Assembly: GCF_002245535.1 (NCBI RefSeq)
Contig: NZ_NKCN01000014.1
Coordinates: 62,001 to 126,000, forward strand
Source of the DNA: Mycobacterium lehmannii
Lineage (GTDB): Bacteria > Actinomycetota > Actinomycetes > Mycobacteriales > Mycobacteriaceae
Direction: 5' to 3'
DNA length: 64,000 nucleotides
Numbering within the stretch: position 1 is the stretch's first letter; each line of letters starts with the position of its first letter. Below the pieces are notes generated by a model. The model had not been told where the DNA came from and did not search any database. It saw only the letters and a program-made list of their open reading frames with translations. Shown here piece by piece: positions 62,791 to 64,000 of the stretch. Made by a program: the position numbers and the translations under genes.

Positions 62791-63228
62791 TCATCCCTCG
62801 AGCTGCTTCTTCAGGTTCTCCAACACCTCGGACTGGATCTTGCGCAGCCCCAGCGGCGCGAACGTCTTCTCGAAGAAGCCGCCGATCCCGCCCGCGCCCT
62901 GCCATGACGTCTTGACGGTCACCGAGGATCCGGAACCCGCCGGCGCGACGGTCCAGTTGGTGATCATCGAGGAGTTGGCGTCCTTCTCGATGACCGTGTG
63001 GCCGGCCACGTCGACCTCGGCCTTGACGTCGCGCACCCGCGATTTGGTCGCCTGCAGCTTCCAGCTGGCCACCGTGCCCGCGCCCTGTCCGCCCTCGAGC
63101 ACCTTGTAGTCGCTGTACTGCGGCGACAGGATCCTCGGACGCACGTTCGCGTAGTCCGCAACCGCCGAGAGCACCGCCTCCGGCGCCGCGTCGATCAAGA
63201 CGGTGCTCGATGCGCTGACCTGTCCCAT
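62791..63228 (-). CDS. SRPBCC (START-like) domain protein (Rv3718c-like)
   Basis: 145 aa. VLIDAAPEAVLSAVADYANV at the start and a C-terminal helix (LRKIQSEVLENLKKQL) are typical of the polyketide cyclase/Bet v1-like ligand-binding fold. Ligand unknown. ATG 63228, with GTG 63237 possible. Divergent from the FAD oxidoreductase gene. Confidence 0.85.
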   Translation of the reverse strand: MGQVSASSTVLIDAAPEAVLSAVADYANVRPRILSPQYSDYKVLEGGQGAGTVASWKLQATKSRVRDVKAEVDVAGHTVIEKDANSSMITNWTVAPAGSGSSVTVKTSWQGAGGIGGFFEKTFAPLGLRKIQSEVLENLKKQLEG

Positions 63229-63297
63229 CGGGTGCACGCTCCTTGGTAGAAGTTCCATGCGGTCGCATCGCCTGCGACCGCGGACTAGCGTATATCC

Positions 63298-64000
63298 GTG
63301 TCTGTTGCCCGAACCGACGCACGGGCTGTTCATGCCGCGGGCGTGCAGCGGCTGCTGAACAGCTACCGTGCAATTCCGCCCGATGCCACCGTTCGCCTGG
63401 CCAAACCCACGTCGAACCTGTTCCGTGCGCGGGCCAAGACCACCGCGAAGGGTCTGGACGTCTCGGGGTTGACCGGTGTCATCGCTGTGGACCCCGACGC
63501 GCGCACCGCCGATGTGGCCGGTATGTGCACGTACGAAGATCTTGTCGCCGCGACGCTGCCATACGGCTTGTCGCCGTTGGTCGTACCGCAGCTGAAGACG
63601 ATCACGCTCGGCGGAGCGGTCACCGGGCTCGGTATCGAGTCCACGTCGTTCCGCAACGGCCTGCCACACGAGTCGGTGTTGGAGATGGACATCCTCACCG
63701 GCACCGGCGATGTCGTCACCGCGTCGCCGAACCAGAACACCGACCTGTACCGGGCGTTTCCCAATTCCTATGGCACATTGGGCTATTCGGTTCGGTTGAA
63801 GATCGAGCTGGAAGCCGTTCAGCCGTTCGTCACGCTGCGCCACCTGCGGTTCAACACCATCGAGGACCTGGTCGCCACGATGGAACGCATCGTCGAGACC
63901 TGCGGCTATGACGGCACTCCCGTCGACTATCTCGACGGGGTGGTGTTCTCCGCCGACGAGGCCTACCTGACACTCGGATTCAAGACCACCACACCCGGGC
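63298..64000 (+). CDS. FAD-binding oxidoreductase, 5' part (Rv3719-like)
   Basis: Runs off the window after 234 codons. The PCMH/FAD-binding part includes TYEDLVAATLPYGLSPLVVP, TITLGGAVTGLGIES and the dinucleotide-type SVLEMDILTGTGDVV. Relatives include DprE1-like and sterol reductase-like flavoenzymes. TAGCGT lies 6 bases before GTG, so leaderless. Confidence 0.85.
   Translation, partial: MSVARTDARAVHAAGVQRLLNSYRAIPPDATVRLAKPTSNLFRARAKTTAKGLDVSGLTGVIAVDPDARTADVAGMCTYEDLVAATLPYGLSPLVVPQLKTITLGGAVTGLGIESTSFRNGLPHESVLEMDILTGTGDVVTASPNQNTDLYRAFPNSYGTLGYSVRLKIELEAVQPFVTLRHLRFNTIEDLVATMERIVETCGYDGTPVDYLDGVVFSADEAYLTLGFKTTTPG

Overview
The window reads as chromosome of a fast-growing mycobacterium (Mycolicibacterium-like): high GC, many GTG starts, tightly overlapping genes and many start codons 6-7 bases after a TANNNT box (leaderless promoters). 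Outside one inserted island the gene order follows the Mycobacterium tuberculosis stretch Rv3683 to Rv3719. That correspondence is recalled knowledge of gene order, not a search.

Layout. (1) 1-2466: metallophosphoesterase, a Cds1-like cysteine desulfhydrase and a small membrane protein. (2) 2498-20049: a 17.5-kb integrative element in the 3' half of a tRNA-Pro(CGG) gene, bounded by a 45-bp perfect direct repeat. It carries a tyrosine integrase, an excisionase-like HTH protein, an AAA+ ATPase, several unknown proteins, an MmpL/RND exporter cassette with two TetR regulators and three related promoter/operator blocks, a GHKL-ATPase/nuclease-like fusion protein, and a four-gene kinase module with a repeat-built operator. 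No conjugation machinery is visible. (3) 20101-24555: iron-redox enzyme, CDGSH protein, methyltransferase, F420-type oxidoreductase and YqeY-like protein. (4) 24638-31766: membrane proteins around a MoxR-DUF58-DUF4350-DUF4129 set, with SpoIIM-like and RDD proteins. (5) 31783-41644: carotenoid oxygenase with a divergent PadR regulator, aldo/keto reductase, glycerol kinase, methyltransferase, acyltransferase, a catalase remnant, a metallo-beta-lactamase-fold protein, a glutamate-cysteine-ligase-like protein and a lipoprotein. (6) 41649-47014: complete ergothioneine operon egtABCDE on the minus strand. (7) 47136-55194: PknH-sensor-like secreted protein, Ohr, MpaB-type oxygenase, DUF4185 protein, asd-ask, Ntn-hydrolase. 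(8) 55306-64000: leuA with a leader-peptide attenuator, DnaQ-like exonuclease, murT-gatD, recR-ybaB, peptidoglycan amidase, SRPBCC protein and a truncated FAD oxidoreductase.

How the parts work together. The chromosomal genes are mostly housekeeping: aspartate-family and leucine biosynthesis, peptidoglycan amidation and remodelling, redox buffering by ergothioneine and Ohr, and recombination. The island is where novelty is likely. Its right half combines two defence-like loci (GHKL-nuclease fusion; kinase module with a divergent repressor), and its middle is a self-contained, apparently repressor-controlled efflux or lipid-export cassette. The integrase-proximal end supplies the 3' part of tRNA-Pro and a terminator, and both ends carry matching tandem octamer repeats that look like integrase arm sites.
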